Of a stretch of 64,000 bases of DNA, positions 9,157 to 20,920 are shown in pieces. The position numbers and the translations under genes are program-made. The stretch is from assembly GCF_018457175.1 (NCBI RefSeq), contig NZ_JAGFNU010000001.1, forward strand, positions 186,001-250,000, written 5' to 3'. Positions within the stretch are counted from its first letter, which is position 1. The number at the start of each line of letters is the position of its first letter. Source of the stretch: Pseudohalocynthiibacter aestuariivivens (GTDB lineage: Bacteria; Pseudomonadota; Alphaproteobacteria; Rhodobacterales; Rhodobacteraceae). A model generated the notes under the pieces. That model was not told the DNA's origin, did no database searches, and was given only the letters and a program-made list of their open reading frames with translations.

Positions 9157-9855
9157 ATGGCAAAGCTTGGAAAACGTACCAAAGCCGCACGTGAGGCTTT
9201 CGCAGGTAAATACGACGTCACCGTCGAAGAAGCCGTTTCGCTGATCAAAGCAAATGCAAATGCAAAGTTTGACGAAACTGTAGAAGTCGCAATGAACCTG
9301 GGTGTCGACCCACGCCATGCAGACCAAATGGTTCGTGGTGTTGTGACTCTGCCGAACGGTACCGGTAAAACAGTACGCGTCGCTGTGTTTGCACGCGGGC
9401 CTAAAGCTGAGGAAGCACAGGCTGCTGGCGCAGACATCGTTGGTGCCGAGGATCTGATGGAAATCGTTCAGGGCGGCAAGATCGAATTTGATCGTTGCAT
9501 CGCAACTCCGGACATGATGCCAATCGTTGGCCGTCTGGGTAAAGTGCTTGGCCCACGGAACCTGATGCCAAACCCACGGGTTGGCACAGTAACCATGGAT
9601 GTCGCTGAGGCTGTAAAGAACGCCAAAGGCGGCGAAGTTCAGTTCAAAGCAGAAAAAGCTGGTGTTGTACACGCAGGTATCGGCAAAGCCTCTTTCGACG
9701 AAGCAAAGCTGGTGGAAAACCTTCGGGCATTTGTCGGTGCGGTCGCGAAAGCAAAACCAGCAGGTTCCAAAGGAGCCTACATGAAGAAAATCGCTGTGTC
9801 CTCGACAATGGGCCCAGGCGTTTCCGTATCAGTGGATTCTGCCAACAGCGAGTAA
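9157..9855 (+). CDS. rplA: Ribosomal protein L1
   Basis: A 232-residue 50S protein of the L1 stalk, which moves deacylated tRNA out of the E site. The two-domain L1 signature is present, including [15 protein letters not shown] and a C-terminal [15 protein letters not shown] strand. It follows rplK by two bases. In other bacteria L1 also represses translation of its own operon by binding the leader mRNA. Confidence 0.98.
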   Translation: MAKLGKRTKAAREAFAGKYDVTVEEAVSLIKANANAKFDETVEVAMNLGVDPRHADQMVRGVVTLPNGTGKTVRVAVFARGPKAEEAQAAGADIVGAEDLMEIVQGGKIEFDRCIATPDMMPIVGRLGKVLGPRNLMPNPRVGTVTMDVAEAVKNAKGGEVQFKAEKAGVVHAGIGKASFDEAKLVENLRAFVGAVAKAKPAGSKGAYMKKIAVSSTMGPGVSVSVDSANSE

Positions 9856-9862
9856 GAATTCC

Positions 9863-10114
9863 GCCCGGGGAAACCCGGGCTGAATAGCGGGGTCGTAAGG
9901 CTCCGTTCTGTCCGAGACGGAGGGTGTGGCGCCCATAATAACAAAGCGTCACATAATTCCTTCCCGAGATGGGAAACGAGACAGATTTTTCGAGGGGCCT
10001 CCCTCGAGTGATTTTGGCCTCGGGACCCTGAAATTGGACCCGAACGTCGGCGACCCCGCAAAATTGGGGAAACTGACACTAACTGAGCCGGAGAGGGAAA
10101 CCTTTCCATAATTG
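9863..10114 (+). ncRNA. Structured leader of rplJ (L10-leader type)
   Basis: The 269 bases between rplA and rplJ contain no gene but several strong hairpins. They are GCCCGGG-GAAA-CCCGGGC at 9863-9880, CTCCG/CGGAG around 9901-9922, TTCCC/GGGAA near 9961-9975, CGAGGG/CCCTCG near 9991-10007, and CCCC/GGGG near 10055-10070. Position and density of structure fit the known L10-leader, where the L10-(L7/L12)4 complex binds and represses rplJL translation. Exact motif boundaries need a covariance search. Confidence 0.65.
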
Positions 10115-10124
10115 GAGTGAAACT

Positions 10125-10640
10125 GTGGATAGAGCACAAAAAGAGAAGTTGGTCGACGAACTCGGCCAGATCTTTGAAAGCTCTGGCGTCGTAGTGGTTG
10201 CCCACTACGAGGGTCTCACGGTTGCTGAGATGCAGGACCTGCGCGCGCGAATGCGCGAAGCTGGTGGGTCCGTTCGCGTTGCCAAGAACAAGCTCGCCAA
10301 AATCGCTCTTGATGGGAAGCCATGCGCAAGCATCGCTGATTTCCTGACGGGCATGACCGTTCTCGCCTATTCGGAAGACCCCGTGGCTGCAGCCAAGGTC
10401 GCCGAAGACTTCGCTAAGGAAAACAAGAAACTTGTGATCCTTGGCGGTGCTATGGGAGAGAACGCTCTGGATCGTGCCGGCGTTGAAGCCGTGTCGAAAA
10501 TGCCATCTCGCGAGGAGCTTATTGCTTCTATCGCTGGCTGCATCGGCGCACCTGCTTCGAATATCGCTGGCGCAATTGGCGCACCTGCTTCGAACATCGC
10601 TGGCATCTTTTCCACTTTGGAAGAGCGGCTCGCCGCTTAA
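10125..10640 (+). CDS. rplJ: Ribosomal protein L10
   Basis: A 171-residue 50S stalk-base protein. It carries an N-terminal rRNA/L11-contact domain ([21 protein letters not shown]) and a C-terminal helix that binds L7/L12 dimers. The start is GTG with GGAG 8 bases upstream; no ATG fits. The C-terminal half contains a nearly exact 11-residue tandem repeat ([11 protein letters not shown]), which lies where the family normally has APA-type repeats. The long leader suggests translational autoregulation. Confidence 0.97.
   Translation: MDRAQKEKLVDELGQIFESSGVVVVAHYEGLTVAEMQDLRARMREAGGSVRVAKNKLAKIALDGKPCASIADFLTGMTVLAYSEDPVAAAKVAEDFAKENKKLVILGGAMGENALDRAGVEAVSKMPSREELIASIAGCIGAPASNIAGAIGAPASNIAGIFSTLEERLAA
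10545..10604 (+). repeat. In-frame 33-base tandem duplication in rplJ
   Basis: Two 27-base units at 10545-10571 and 10578-10604 differ at one position and are offset by 33 bases. They encode two copies of GAPASNIAG. The near-identity of the DNA suggests a recent tandem duplication. Confidence 0.85.
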
Positions 10641-10707
10641 GCAACTTCGTGACCTCGTAGGGTTGAACACCTGACGTTGGAACACATTTATGAATGGGAA
10701 CAGTGAA

Positions 10708-11085
10708 ATGGCTGATCTGAAAAAACTGGCTGAAGAGATTGTGGGTCTGACCCTTCTCGAAGCACAAGAACTGAAAACGATCCTTAAAGACGAGTATGGC
10801 ATTGAGCCTGCTGCCGGTGGAGCTGTAATGGTTGCTGGCCCAGCAGATGCTGGTGCTGCTGCTGGTGAAGAGCAAACTGAATTTGACGTGATCCTGAAGT
10901 CCGCTGGCGCTTCTAAAATCAACGTCATCAAAGAAGTTCGCTCGATTACCGGTCTCGGCCTTAAAGAAGCGAAAGAGCTTGTTGATGCAGGCGGCAAAGC
11001 TGTCAAAGAGCAAGTTTCTAAAGAAGAAGCTGACGACATCAAAGCCAAGCTCGAAGCAGCTGGCGCCGAAGTCGAAATCAAGTAA
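10708..11085 (+). CDS. rplL: Ribosomal protein L7/L12
   Basis: A 125-residue stalk protein that recruits translational GTPases. The N-terminal dimerisation helices ([22 protein letters not shown]) are joined by an Ala/Gly-rich hinge at about 40-55 to the C-terminal factor-binding domain ([21 protein letters not shown] and [11 protein letters not shown]). The ATG of MADLKK was chosen because it matches the family; an in-frame ATG six codons earlier would add MNGNSE. It is followed by a long, structured gap before rpoB. Confidence 0.97.
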   Translation: MADLKKLAEEIVGLTLLEAQELKTILKDEYGIEPAAGGAVMVAGPADAGAAAGEEQTEFDVILKSAGASKINVIKEVRSITGLGLKEAKELVDAGGKAVKEQVSKEEADDIKAKLEAAGAEVEIK

Positions 11086-11155
11086 TTGGCCGGGGCACAA
11101 AGCCCCAACCAACGAAAATCTTGGCTGGATCCGGGAAAATTCCGGGTCCAGCCGA
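11086..11155 (+). promoter_or_regulatory. Two tandem hairpins after rplL (attenuator or processing site)
   Basis: The first hairpin pairs TTGG with CCAA and GGGGC with GCCCC (11086-11112). The second is long: GGCTGGATCCGG at 11123-11134 pairs with CCGGGTCCAGCC at 11142-11153 around a 7-base loop, with one G-T pair. No T run follows, so a processing site or a weak attenuator is likelier than full termination. An attenuator and an RNase III site lie at this place in E. coli. Confidence 0.6.
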
Positions 11156-11196
11156 ATCTGTCTTAGCAAGCGCATCTGAACGGTGCTTTTTCTAAG

Positions 11197-11260
11197 GAGA
11201 GGTTCAGCGGATCGGGAGCAGACCGGTGGGACGGTTTGCATGAATAGGTCCGAACCCCTC
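11197..11260 (+). ncRNA. Structured rpoB leader (possible Rhodo-rpoB motif)
   Basis: The arm GAGAGGTTC (11197-11205) faces GAACCCCTC (11252-11260), and inside it CGGATC faces GGTCCG, closing a region of about 35 bases. A conserved RNA called the Rhodo-rpoB motif has been described upstream of rpoB in Rhodobacterales, and this element has the right taxon and position. I cannot confirm the match without the published consensus. Confidence 0.45.
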
Positions 11261-11333
11261 TTGTTTCGTGTGCGGCGCGGTCTTGTGGCCCGACTTGGAC
11301 GTGCCCGCGAAAAAAATAAAGGTGACCACGCGC

Positions 11334-14300
11334 ATGGCTCAGACTTTCCTAGGCCAGAAACGGCTTCGCAAATACTTTGGTAAAATCCGCGAAGTTCTGG
11401 AAATGCCGAACCTTATCGAGGTTCAAAAGTCTTCATATGATCTGTTTCTAAAATCCGGAGACCAGCTTCAGCCGCTGGACGGCGAAGGCATCAAAGGTGT
11501 CTTTCAGTCGGTTTTCCCTATTAAGGATTTCAATGAAACATCAATTCTTGAGTTCGTGAAATACGAACTGGAGAAACCAAAATACGATGTTGAGGAATGT
11601 CAGCAACGTGACATGACCTATGCAGCACCTTTGAAAGTGACACTGCGGTTGATCGTATTTGATATCGATGAAGATACCGGTGCGAAATCCGTTAAAGACA
11701 TCAAAGAACAAGACGTATTCATGGGCGACATGCCCCTGATGACACCGAACGGCACATTTGTCGTCAACGGTACCGAGCGTGTGATCGTATCCCAGATGCA
11801 CCGTTCACCAGGTGTGTTCTTTGATCATGACAAAGGCAAAACCCATTCGTCTGGTAAACTACTGTTTGCCTGCCGGATCATTCCATACCGTGGTTCGTGG
11901 CTCGACTTCGAATTTGATGCAAAAGACATCGTCTTTTCCCGGATTGATCGTCGCCGCAAACTTCCTGTTACGACCCTGCTTTATGCGCTGGGTCTGGATC
12001 AGGAAGAGATCATGGAAGCCTACTATGACACCGTTACCTACAAGCTGAAGAAGAACAAAGGTTGGGTCACCAAGTTCTTCCCAGAGCGTGTACGAGGAAC
12101 GCGTCCGACTTTTGATCTGGTTGATGCAAAAACCGGAGAAGTGATTGCCGAAGCTAATAAAAAGGTTACGCCACGCGCTGTGAAAAAGTTGATTGACGAT
12201 GGTAAAGTCGCAAATCTGTTGGTGCCACACGAACAGATACTGGGACGTTTTGTTTCCAAGGATATTATCAACGAAGAAAATGGGGCGATCTATGTCGAAG
12301 CAGGCGATGAACTTACGCTTGAACATGACAAAGAAGGCAAAGTAACTGGCGGTACGCTGCAAGATTTGCTGGATGCTGGCATTACTGAAATACCAGTTCT
12401 CGACATTGATAACATCAATGTCGGTCCGTACATGCGCAACACTATGGCGGCTGACAAGAACTTGGGTCGCGACACCGCGCTGATGGATATCTATCGCGTT
12501 ATGCGTCCTGGTGAACCACCCACCGTCGAGGCGGCCTCGCAATTGTTCGACACGTTGTTCTTTGACAGTGATCGCTATGATCTTTCGGCCGTAGGCCGGG
12601 TCAAGATGAACATGCGTCTGTCGCTTGATGCCGAAGACACACAGCGCACACTTCGTAAGGAAGACATCGTTGCCTGTGTCAAAGCGCTGGTTGAGCTTCG
12701 CGATGGCAAAGGCGATATCGACGATATTGACCACCTCGGCAACCGCCGTGTGCGCTCGGTTGGCGAACTGATGGAAAATCAGTATCGCGTTGGTTTGCTG
12801 CGTATGGAACGTGCAATCAAGGAACGCATGTCATCCGTTGAGATCGACACTGTGATGCCACAAGATCTGATCAATGCGAAACCAGCTGCAGCGGCTGTTC
12901 GTGAATTCTTCGGTTCTTCGCAGCTATCGCAGTTTATGGACCAGACCAACCCGCTGTCGGAAGTTACGCACAAGCGTCGTCTTTCAGCACTTGGGCCAGG
13001 TGGTCTGACGCGGGAACGTGCTGGGTTTGAGGTGCGCGACGTGCACCCGACTCACTACGGTCGGATGTGTCCGATTGAAACGCCAGAGGGGCCAAATATT
13101 GGTCTTATCAACTCGCTCGCGACATTCGCGCGTGTGAACAAATACGGCTTTATTGAAACACCTTACCGTAAGGTTGTGGATGGTAAGGTGACCGATGAGG
13201 TCAACTATATGGCCGCTACCGAAGAAATGCGTCACACAGTGGCGCAGGCCAACGCGAAGCTTGATGACAAAGGTGTGTTCATCAACGATCTCGTATCAAG
13301 CCGTAAATCTGGCGAATACATGCTCAGCCCGCGTGAAAACGTGGACCTGATCGATGTTAGCCCGAAACAGCTGGTTTCTGTTGCGGCTTCGCTTATTCCG
13401 TTCCTTGAAAATGACGATGCGAACCGTGCCCTGATGGGGTCGAACATGCAACGTCAGGCAGTGCCGCTGTTGCAAGCAGAAGCGCCGCTGGTGGGAACGG
13501 GTATCGAAGAAGTTGTTGCACGCGATTCCGGTGCTGCGATTATGGCAAAGCGTGCTGGTGTAATTGACCAGGTTGATGCACAGCGGATCGTGATCCGCGC
13601 AACCGAAGATCTCGAAATGGGTGACGCGGGCGTGGATATCTACCGCATGCGCAAATTCCAGCGTTCGAACCAGAACACCTGCATCAACCAGCGCCCGCTG
13701 GTGAAAGTGGGCGACACCGTTCAGAAAGGCGAAGTTATCGCTGACGGTCCATCCACAGATATGGGTGAACTGGCGCTTGGTAAAAACGTGGTCGTCGCGT
13801 TTATGCCTTGGAACGGTTACAACTACGAAGACTCGATCCTGATTTCCGAGCGGATCGCGCGTGATGACGTGTTTACTTCGATTCACATCGAAGAATTCGA
13901 AGTTGCCGCACGTGATACCAAACTTGGACCAGAGGAAATCACACGCGACATTCCAAACGTCGGTGAAGAAGCGCTGCGTAACCTCGACGAGGCTGGCATT
14001 GTCTACATCGGTGCTGAGGTAGAGCCGGGCGATATTCTTGTTGGTAAGATTACGCCAAAAGGCGAAAGCCCGATGACGCCGGAGGAAAAACTGCTGCGCG
14101 CCATCTTTGGTGAAAAGGCAAGCGACGTGCGTGATACTTCATTGCGCGTGAAGCCGGGCGACTTTGGTACGGTTGTTGAGGTGCGTGTCTTTAACCGCCA
14201 TGGTGTGGAAAAAGATGAACGTGCACTTCAGATCGAACGTGAAGAAGTTGAGCGTCTGGGCCGTGACCGGGATGACGAGCTGGCGATCCTTGATCGCAAC

Positions 14301-15467
14301 ATCTATGCGCGTCTGAAGTCTCTGGTTCTTGGCAAAGTGGCTGTCAAAGGTCCGAAAGGCGTGGCGCCAAATTCCAAGATCGATGAAGAGCTTCTGGACT
14401 CACTCTCACGAGGGCAGTGGTGGCAGTTGGCGTTGGCAGAAGAATCTGACGCACAGATCGTTGAAGCCCTGAACGCGCAATACGAGGCGCAGAAGCGTAC
14501 GCTTGACGCGCGGTTCGAGGATAAGGTCGAGAAAGTCCGTCGTGGTGATGATCTGCCTCCGGGTGTGATGAAGATGGTCAAAGTCTTCGTCGCGGTGAAG
14601 CGCAAGCTGCAACCGGGCGATAAAATGGCCGGTCGTCACGGCAACAAAGGGGTTATCTCCAAGGTTGTGCCGATGGAAGACATGCCGTTCCTCGCAGATG
14701 GGACGCCGGTTGACTTCTGTCTGAACCCGCTTGGTGTGCCGTCGCGTATGAACGTTGGGCAGATTCTTGAAACCCATATGGGTTGGGCTGCACGCGGTCT
14801 GGGTCTGAACATTGACGAAGCGATGCAGGAATATCGCCGGTCAGGTGATCTGACCCCTGTTCGCGAAGCGATGGAACTGGCCTATGGCTCTGATGTTTAC
14901 GAAGAGGGCATCAAAGGCATGACCGAGGATGACCTGTTGGAAGCGGCGGGGAATGTTACCCTTGGTGTGCCAATAGCAACGCCAGTCTTTGACGGAGCCA
15001 AAGAAGCAGACGTTAACGATGCGCTGGTCCGTGCCGGGTTCAGTCAATCTGGTCAGTCGATCCTGTTTGATGGTCGTACGGGTGAGCAATTTGCACGCCC
15101 CGTTACCGTTGGCGTCAAGTACCTGCTTAAACTTCACCACCTTGTGGATGACAAAATCCACGCGCGTTCAACCGGGCCTTACAGCCTTGTCACGCAACAG
15201 CCGCTGGGTGGTAAAGCTCAGTTCGGTGGTCAGCGTTTCGGGGAGATGGAAGTCTGGGCGCTCGAAGCATATGGGGCTGCCTACACGTTGCAGGAAATGC
15301 TTACCGTCAAGTCGGATGACGTGGCGGGCCGGACCAAAGTCTACGAGTCTATCGTCAAAGGCGAAGACAACTACGAGGCTGGCATTCCGGAAAGCTTTAA
15401 CGTGCTGGTGAAAGAAGTTCGGGGCCTCGGTCTCAACATGGAACTCCTGGATGCGGAGGAAGAATGA
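11334..15467 (+). CDS. rpoB: RNA polymerase subunit beta
   Basis: A 1377-residue catalytic subunit of the expected alphaproteobacterial length. Landmarks are the rifampicin-pocket segment [17 protein letters not shown] about 530 residues in, [17 protein letters not shown], and the C-terminal [13 protein letters not shown] and [18 protein letters not shown] motifs. The ATG of [10 protein letters not shown] was chosen because AAGGTGA lies upstream and this is the family start. The pocket region reads as the rifampicin-sensitive consensus by eye. It is followed by rpoC after 48 bases. Confidence 0.98.
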   Translation: MAQTFLGQKRLRKYFGKIREVLEMPNLIEVQKSSYDLFLKSGDQLQPLDGEGIKGVFQSVFPIKDFNETSILEFVKYELEKPKYDVEECQQRDMTYAAPLKVTLRLIVFDIDEDTGAKSVKDIKEQDVFMGDMPLMTPNGTFVVNGTERVIVSQMHRSPGVFFDHDKGKTHSSGKLLFACRIIPYRGSWLDFEFDAKDIVFSRIDRRRKLPVTTLLYALGLDQEEIMEAYYDTVTYKLKKNKGWVTKFFPERVRGTRPTFDLVDAKTGEVIAEANKKVTPRAVKKLIDDGKVANLLVPHEQILGRFVSKDIINEENGAIYVEAGDELTLEHDKEGKVTGGTLQDLLDAGITEIPVLDIDNINVGPYMRNTMAADKNLGRDTALMDIYRVMRPGEPPTVEAASQLFDTLFFDSDRYDLSAVGRVKMNMRLSLDAEDTQRTLRKEDIVACVKALVELRDGKGDIDDIDHLGNRRVRSVGELMENQYRVGLLRMERAIKERMSSVEIDTVMPQDLINAKPAAAAVREFFGSSQLSQFMDQTNPLSEVTHKRRLSALGPGGLTRERAGFEVRDVHPTHYGRMCPIETPEGPNIGLINSLATFARVNKYGFIETPYRKVVDGKVTDEVNYMAATEEMRHTVAQANAKLDDKGVFINDLVSSRKSGEYMLSPRENVDLIDVSPKQLVSVAASLIPFLENDDANRALMGSNMQRQAVPLLQAEAPLVGTGIEEVVARDSGAAIMAKRAGVIDQVDAQRIVIRATEDLEMGDAGVDIYRMRKFQRSNQNTCINQRPLVKVGDTVQKGEVIADGPSTDMGELALGKNVVVAFMPWNGYNYEDSILISERIARDDVFTSIHIEEFEVAARDTKLGPEEITRDIPNVGEEALRNLDEAGIVYIGAEVEPGDILVGKITPKGESPMTPEEKLLRAIFGEKASDVRDTSLRVKPGDFGTVVEVRVFNRHGVEKDERALQIEREEVERLGRDRDDELAILDRNIYARLKSLVLGKVAVKGPKGVAPNSKIDEELLDSLSRGQWWQLALAEESDAQIVEALNAQYEAQKRTLDARFEDKVEKVRRGDDLPPGVMKMVKVFVAVKRKLQPGDKMAGRHGNKGVISKVVPMEDMPFLADGTPVDFCLNPLGVPSRMNVGQILETHMGWAARGLGLNIDEAMQEYRRSGDLTPVREAMELAYGSDVYEEGIKGMTEDDLLEAAGNVTLGVPIATPVFDGAKEADVNDALVRAGFSQSGQSILFDGRTGEQFARPVTVGVKYLLKLHHLVDDKIHARSTGPYSLVTQQPLGGKAQFGGQRFGEMEVWALEAYGAAYTLQEMLTVKSDDVAGRTKVYESIVKGEDNYEAGIPESFNVLVKEVRGLGLNMELLDAEEE

Positions 15468-15515
15468 GGGCGTACCGCGCCCCCATTCACCCATCCCTGA
15501 CATAAGGAACGCAAA

Positions 15516-18500
15516 ATGAACCAGGAACTTACAACAAACCCGTTTAACCCGCTTGCAGCGCCTAAAACCTTTGATGAAATCAAGGTTTCCCTGGCATCGC
15601 CCGAGCGGATTTTGAGCTGGTCTTACGGCGAAATCAAAAAGCCGGAAACCATCAACTACCGGACGTTCAAGCCCGAGCGTGATGGTCTTTTCTGCGCCCG
15701 TATCTTTGGCCCGATCAAAGACTATGAATGTCTTTGCGGCAAATACAAGCGCATGAAATATCGCGGCGTTGTCTGCGAGAAATGCGGTGTCGAGGTAACT
15801 CTTCAGAAAGTCCGCCGCGAGCGGATGGGCCATATCGAACTTGCAGCGCCAGTTGCACACATCTGGTTCCTCAAATCGCTGCCATCCCGTATCGGCCTGA
15901 TGCTTGACATGACACTGCGTGATCTGGAACGCATTCTCTACTTTGAAAACTATGTGGTGATTGAACCCGGGCTCACCGATCTGACCTATGGCCAGTTGAT
16001 GAGCGAAGAAGAGTTCATGGATGCGCAGGATGCTTATGGCATGGATGCATTCACCGCTGGTATCGGCGCAGAAGCAATTCGCGAAATGCTGGGTCAGATT
16101 GACCTTGAAAGCGAAGCAGAAACGCTGCGCGCAGACCTTGCTGTAGCGACCGGCGAATTGAAACCCAAGAAGATTATTAAACGTTTGAAAATCGTTGAGA
16201 GCTTTCTTGAATCCGGTAACCGCCCCGAGTGGATGGTGATGACTGTTATTCCGGTCATTCCACCAGAACTGCGCCCGTTGGTGCCGTTGGACGGTGGGCG
16301 TTTCGCGACATCTGACCTTAACGATCTTTACCGTCGGGTGATCAACCGGAACAACCGCTTGAAACGCCTGATTGAATTGCGCGCACCCGATATCATTGTT
16401 CGTAACGAAAAGCGGATGCTGCAGGAATCTGTGGATGCGTTGTTTGACAATGGCCGCCGTGGCCGGGTGATTACAGGCGCAAACAAGCGCCCGCTGAAAT
16501 CGCTGTCAGACATGTTGAAAGGCAAGCAGGGACGTTTCCGTCAGAACCTTCTGGGGAAACGGGTCGACTTTTCTGGCCGTTCGGTGATTGTGACGGGTCC
16601 GGAACTGAAGCTGCACCAATGTGGTCTGCCGAAGAAAATGGCGCTCGAACTATTCAAGCCGTTCATCTATTCGCGTCTTGAAGCGAAAGGCCTGTCTTCG
16701 ACCGTTAAGCAAGCCAAAAAGCTGGTTGAAAAAGAGCGTCCTGAAGTCTGGGATATTCTGGATGAAGTGATCCGTGAGCACCCAGTCATGCTGAACCGGG
16801 CACCGACGCTGCACCGGCTTGGAATTCAGGCGTTTGAACCTGTGCTGATCGAAGGTAAAGCTATTCAGCTGCACCCGCTGGTGTGTTCGGCATTTAACGC
16901 TGACTTTGACGGCGACCAAATGGCCGTTCACGTTCCGCTGAGCCTTGAAGCACAGCTGGAAGCCCGTGTTCTGATGATGTCGACGAACAACGTTCTTTCG
17001 CCGGCAAATGGCGCGCCAATCATCGTTCCATCGCAGGATATGATCCTTGGCCTTTATTACATCTCGCTTGAGCGGGAAGGTATGAAGGGCGAGGGTATGA
17101 TCTTTTCGGATGTCGACGAAATTCAGCATGCGTTGGACGCAGGGCTTGTTCATCTTCACTCAAAGGTGACTGCACGGATTGCACAGATCGACGAAGAAGG
17201 TAACGAAGTCATGAAACGCTTCGACACCACGCCTGGGCGTATCCGCCTGGGTGCGCTATTGCCGAAGAACGCAAAAGCTCCGTTTGAACTGGTGAACCGC
17301 TTGCTTCGTAAAAAGGAAGTTCAGCAGGTTATTGATACCGTTTACCGTTACTGCGGTCAGAAAGAATCTGTCATCTTCTGTGACCAGATCATGACCGTTG
17401 GTTTCCGCGAAGCGTTCAAGGCAGGTATTTCGTTTGGTAAAGACGATATGATTATTCCTGACAGCAAATGGCCTATCGTTGATGGTGTCCGCAATAACGT
17501 TAAAGAATTCGAACAACAGTATATGGACGGCCTGATCACTCAGGGCGAAAAATACAACAAAGTTGTCGATGCCTGGTCCAAGTGTTCGGACGAGGTCGCA
17601 GATGCGATGATGGCAGAAATCTCGGCAATGCGCCTTGATGATGCCGGGGCGCAGATGGAGCCGAATTCGGTTTACATGATGGCCCACTCTGGTGCGCGTG
17701 GCTCCCCTGCTCAGATGAAACAGCTGGGTGGTATGCGTGGTCTGATGGCCAAACCTTCGGGCGAGATTATCGAAACGCCGATTATCTCGAACTTTAAGGA
17801 AGGTCTGACCGTGCTTGAGTACTTCAACTCGACACACGGTGCCCGTAAGGGACTAGCGGATACAGCACTTAAGACTGCGAACTCTGGTTACCTGACTCGT
17901 CGCTTGGTGGATGTTGCACAAGATTGTATTATCCGTGCGCATGACTGCGGAACTGAAAAGGCGATTACTGCACAAGCAGCCGTAAACGATGGTGACGTTG
18001 TCGCTTCGTTGGCAGAGCGTATTCTTGGCCGGGTATCGGCTGATGATGTGATGAAGCCAGGAACCGATGAGGTGCTCGTTTCTGCGGGGGAACTGATCGA
18101 CGAGCGCAAAGCAGATACCATCGAAGCGGCAGGTGTTGCGACGATGCGTATTCGCAGCCCACTGACCTGTGAAGCCGAAGAAGGTGTTTGCGCAGCCTGT
18201 TATGGCCGCGATCTTGCACGCGGTACGATGGTGAACCAGGGTGAAGCTGTCGGTATTATCGCCGCGCAGTCAATTGGTGAGCCTGGCACGCAGCTTACGA
18301 TGCGGACATTCCACATCGGCGGTATTGCGCAGGGTGGTCAGCAGTCGTTCCAAGAAGCCAGCCATGATGGCAAGGTTGAATTCCGCAATCCATTGTTGCT
18401 GAAAAACGCATCGGCCGAGCAGATCGTTATGGGCCGGAATATGGTTTTGGCGATTCTGGACGAAAACGGTCAGGAGCGCGCAAGCCACAAGCTGAGCTAC

Positions 18501-19781
18501 GGCAGTAAAGTCCACGTTAAAGATGGCGCAAAAGTCTCTCGTGGTGACAAGTTGTTTGAATGGGATCCTTACACCCTGCCAATCATTGCCGAGAAAGCCG
18601 GTACGGCTAAATTCGTTGACCTTGTCAGCGGACTTTCGGTACGTGACGATACTGACGATGCAACTGGCATGACCCAGAAAATTGTGACTGACTGGCGTTC
18701 GGCCCCTAAGGGGAACGAGTTGAAGCCTGAAATCCTTATCGTGGGTGAGGATGGCGAACCGGTACGCAATGATGTGGGTAACCCGGTGATCTATCCAATG
18801 TCGGTGGATGCGGTCTTGTCGATTGAAGATGGCTCTGAAGTCAAAGCTGGTGATGTTGTTGCGCGTATTCCACGTGAAGGTGCAAAAACCAAAGACATCA
18901 CAGGTGGTCTGCCACGTGTGGCCGAACTCTTTGAGGCACGCCGCCCCAAAGACCACGCCATTATCGCAGAGATCGACGGCTATGTTCGGTTTGGTCGTGA
19001 CTATAAAAACAAACGTCGCATCAGCATCGAGCCTTCAGATGAATCGCTCGAGCCCGTCGAATACATGGTGCCCAAAGGCAAGCACATTCCGGTTGCCGAA
19101 GGGGATTTCGTCTCTAAAGGTGACTACATCATGGATGGCAACCCAGCACCGCATGACATTCTGGCGGTTATGGGTATCGAAGCGCTGGCCAACTACATGG
19201 TTGACGAAGTGCAGGATGTTTACCGTCTGCAGGGCGTTAAGATCAACGATAAGCATATCGAAGTGATCGTGCGCCAGATGTTGCAGAAATGGGAAATCTT
19301 GGATTCCGGCCAGACAACCTTGCTGAAAGGCGAGCATGTCGACAAAGCCGAGTTTGATGCAGCCAACGAAAAGGCGCTCGCACGTGGTGATCGTGTTGCT
19401 TTGGGTGAACCAATACTTCTTGGGATTACAAAGGCAAGCCTGCAGACACGTTCATTCATCTCAGCGGCCTCGTTCCAGGAAACTACGCGCGTTCTGACCG
19501 AAGCATCGGTTCAGGGTAAACGTGACAAACTGGTTGGTCTGAAAGAAAACGTTATCGTCGGACGTCTGATCCCTGCCGGAACTGGTGGTGCTACACAGCA
19601 AATGCGTCGCATTGCAGTCGAACGTGACAACGTTGTGTTGGAGGCTCGTCGCGAAGAAGCTGCCGCCGCCGCTGCGTTGGCAGGGCCGGTTGACGGCTCG
19701 CCGGAAGACATGGGTAACATCGTTGGCGAAGATGTGCTGGAGGCAGGTATGGCTGATACGCTTGAAAGCCGCGAAGAATAA
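15516..19781 (+). CDS. rpoC: RNA polymerase subunit beta prime
   Basis: A 1421-residue catalytic subunit. The active-site aspartate loop NADFDGDQM is intact near residue 465. The N-terminal zinc ribbon ([20 protein letters not shown]) and the second zinc site ([15 protein letters not shown]) are present, as are the bridge/trigger-helix region and the [15 protein letters not shown] segment. TAAGGA precedes the ATG. It closes the rplKAJL-rpoBC cluster and is followed directly by a strong terminator. Confidence 0.98.
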   Translation: MNQELTTNPFNPLAAPKTFDEIKVSLASPERILSWSYGEIKKPETINYRTFKPERDGLFCARIFGPIKDYECLCGKYKRMKYRGVVCEKCGVEVTLQKVRRERMGHIELAAPVAHIWFLKSLPSRIGLMLDMTLRDLERILYFENYVVIEPGLTDLTYGQLMSEEEFMDAQDAYGMDAFTAGIGAEAIREMLGQIDLESEAETLRADLAVATGELKPKKIIKRLKIVESFLESGNRPEWMVMTVIPVIPPELRPLVPLDGGRFATSDLNDLYRRVINRNNRLKRLIELRAPDIIVRNEKRMLQESVDALFDNGRRGRVITGANKRPLKSLSDMLKGKQGRFRQNLLGKRVDFSGRSVIVTGPELKLHQCGLPKKMALELFKPFIYSRLEAKGLSSTVKQAKKLVEKERPEVWDILDEVIREHPVMLNRAPTLHRLGIQAFEPVLIEGKAIQLHPLVCSAFNADFDGDQMAVHVPLSLEAQLEARVLMMSTNNVLSPANGAPIIVPSQDMILGLYYISLEREGMKGEGMIFSDVDEIQHALDAGLVHLHSKVTARIAQIDEEGNEVMKRFDTTPGRIRLGALLPKNAKAPFELVNRLLRKKEVQQVIDTVYRYCGQKESVIFCDQIMTVGFREAFKAGISFGKDDMIIPDSKWPIVDGVRNNVKEFEQQYMDGLITQGEKYNKVVDAWSKCSDEVADAMMAEISAMRLDDAGAQMEPNSVYMMAHSGARGSPAQMKQLGGMRGLMAKPSGEIIETPIISNFKEGLTVLEYFNSTHGARKGLADTALKTANSGYLTRRLVDVAQDCIIRAHDCGTEKAITAQAAVNDGDVVASLAERILGRVSADDVMKPGTDEVLVSAGELIDERKADTIEAAGVATMRIRSPLTCEAEEGVCAACYGRDLARGTMVNQGEAVGIIAAQSIGEPGTQLTMRTFHIGGIAQGGQQSFQEASHDGKVEFRNPLLLKNASAEQIVMGRNMVLAILDENGQERASHKLSYGSKVHVKDGAKVSRGDKLFEWDPYTLPIIAEKAGTAKFVDLVSGLSVRDDTDDATGMTQKIVTDWRSAPKGNELKPEILIVGEDGEPVRNDVGNPVIYPMSVDAVLSIEDGSEVKAGDVVARIPREGAKTKDITGGLPRVAELFEARRPKDHAIIAEIDGYVRFGRDYKNKRRISIEPSDESLEPVEYMVPKGKHIPVAEGDFVSKGDYIMDGNPAPHDILAVMGIEALANYMVDEVQDVYRLQGVKINDKHIEVIVRQMLQKWEILDSGQTTLLKGEHVDKAEFDAANEKALARGDRVALGEPILLGITKASLQTRSFISAASFQETTRVLTEASVQGKRDKLVGLKENVIVGRLIPAGTGGATQQMRRIAVERDNVVLEARREEAAAAAALAGPVDGSPEDMGNIVGEDVLEAGMADTLESREE

Positions 19782-19802
19782 GCAAACCTGAAAAAGAATA
19801 AA

Positions 19803-19834
19803 AAAGCCCCGCTGAAAACAGCGGGGCTTTTTTT
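19803..19834 (+). terminator. Intrinsic terminator after rpoC
   Basis: A perfect 12-bp stem (AAAGCCCCGCTG / CAGCGGGGCTTT) with an AAAA loop is followed by more T residues, 21 bases after the rpoC stop. Confidence 0.95.
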
Positions 19835-20035
19835 GGTCTGGCTTGATGTGGCGCGCAGCTGATTACTTTTGCATGTGCAGGCCAACGCGTGTATCGGCAA
19901 CGCGTAGCTATTATTTTGTTCAGGTCCCCGAAAGAGTCCCTTAGAATTTGAAATTTTGGCAAATCGAGCGGGGCAATAATTGCAAAGAGTCCAAAGCCAT
20001 TGCTGGTGGGCGTAAAAAGCGAAAGCAGAATAAAC

Positions 20036-20920
20036 GTGGCAATCCTCAGCGATAATGCACGTGGTGCAATTCTGATGATGGCGAGCATGATCGCCTTTAC
20101 CCTGAACGACACCTGCTTCAAGGCTTTGTCAGATGAACTACCGCTCTTTCAAGCTCTGCTTATTCGGGGTGTCGTGACAATGGTTTTGCTTTTCGGGATA
20201 GCCTGGGGAATGGGTGCGCTTCGTTTGCGGTTACCAAAGGCAGACTGGGGGTTCATCGCGCTCAGAACGATTGCCGAAATTGGCGCCGCATATTTCTTCC
20301 TGACGGCATTGTTTAATATGGAAATTGCCAATGTCACCGCCATTTTGCAGGCGCTTCCACTAACGGTAACCTTGGCAGGCGCCGTTTTTCTTGGAGAGGC
20401 GGTTGGCTGGCGTCGCTTGCTTGCCATTCTGGTTGGCTTTGTGGGTGTTATGCTGATCGTACGTCCGGGCCCCGATGGTTTCAATAGTTATGCGGTTTAC
20501 GCGTTGATTGCTGTCGCCTTTGTTACGATGCGCGATCTTGCATCGCGGAGATTGTCAAAAAATGTGCCATCGTTGGTAGTAGCGTTGGCCGCTGCTGCGG
20601 GGGTCACTTTGTTTGCTGCGATCGGGACCTTTTCTGAGCAATGGGTACCTGTGAGCGAATTGGCAGCGCTGCAATTAATGGGGGCATCTTTTTTCATAAT
20701 TGGCGGATATTTATTCAGCGTAATGGTGATGCGTGTTGGTGACATCGGGTTTGTTGCGCCGTTCCGATACACAGGACTTCTATGGGCGCTAATCATGGGA
20801 TTTTTTGTTTTTGGTGATTGGCCAGACCCTATTACACTATTGGGGGGTGCGATTGTTGTTGCGACAGGGATTTTCACATTTTACCGTGAACGCAAATTAG
20901 CAAAAAGGGAAAGAGGGTGA
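20036..20920 (+). CDS. EamA/DMT-family transporter
   Basis: A 294-residue membrane protein with ten predicted transmembrane segments arranged as two EamA repeats. Family landmarks are FTLNDTCFKALSDELPLFQALLIRGV at the start of repeat one and VAPFRYTGLLWALIMGFFVFGDWP in repeat two. DMT proteins usually export metabolites or drugs; the substrate is unknown. The GTG start (VAILSDNARGA) was chosen by family resemblance; the frame is open from a TTG 12 codons earlier, and neither has a strong ribosome-binding site. The stop overlaps the next start (GTGA). Confidence 0.85.
   Translation: MAILSDNARGAILMMASMIAFTLNDTCFKALSDELPLFQALLIRGVVTMVLLFGIAWGMGALRLRLPKADWGFIALRTIAEIGAAYFFLTALFNMEIANVTAILQALPLTVTLAGAVFLGEAVGWRRLLAILVGFVGVMLIVRPGPDGFNSYAVYALIAVAFVTMRDLASRRLSKNVPSLVVALAAAAGVTLFAAIGTFSEQWVPVSELAALQLMGASFFIIGGYLFSVMVMRVGDIGFVAPFRYTGLLWALIMGFFVFGDWPDPITLLGGAIVVATGIFTFYRERKLAKRERG

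Noticed and set aside
9777-11108. A 443-codon reverse-strand open frame across rplJ and rplL
   Set aside because: It is antisense to two certain genes and the L10 leader, with Ser/Ala-rich low-complexity translation.
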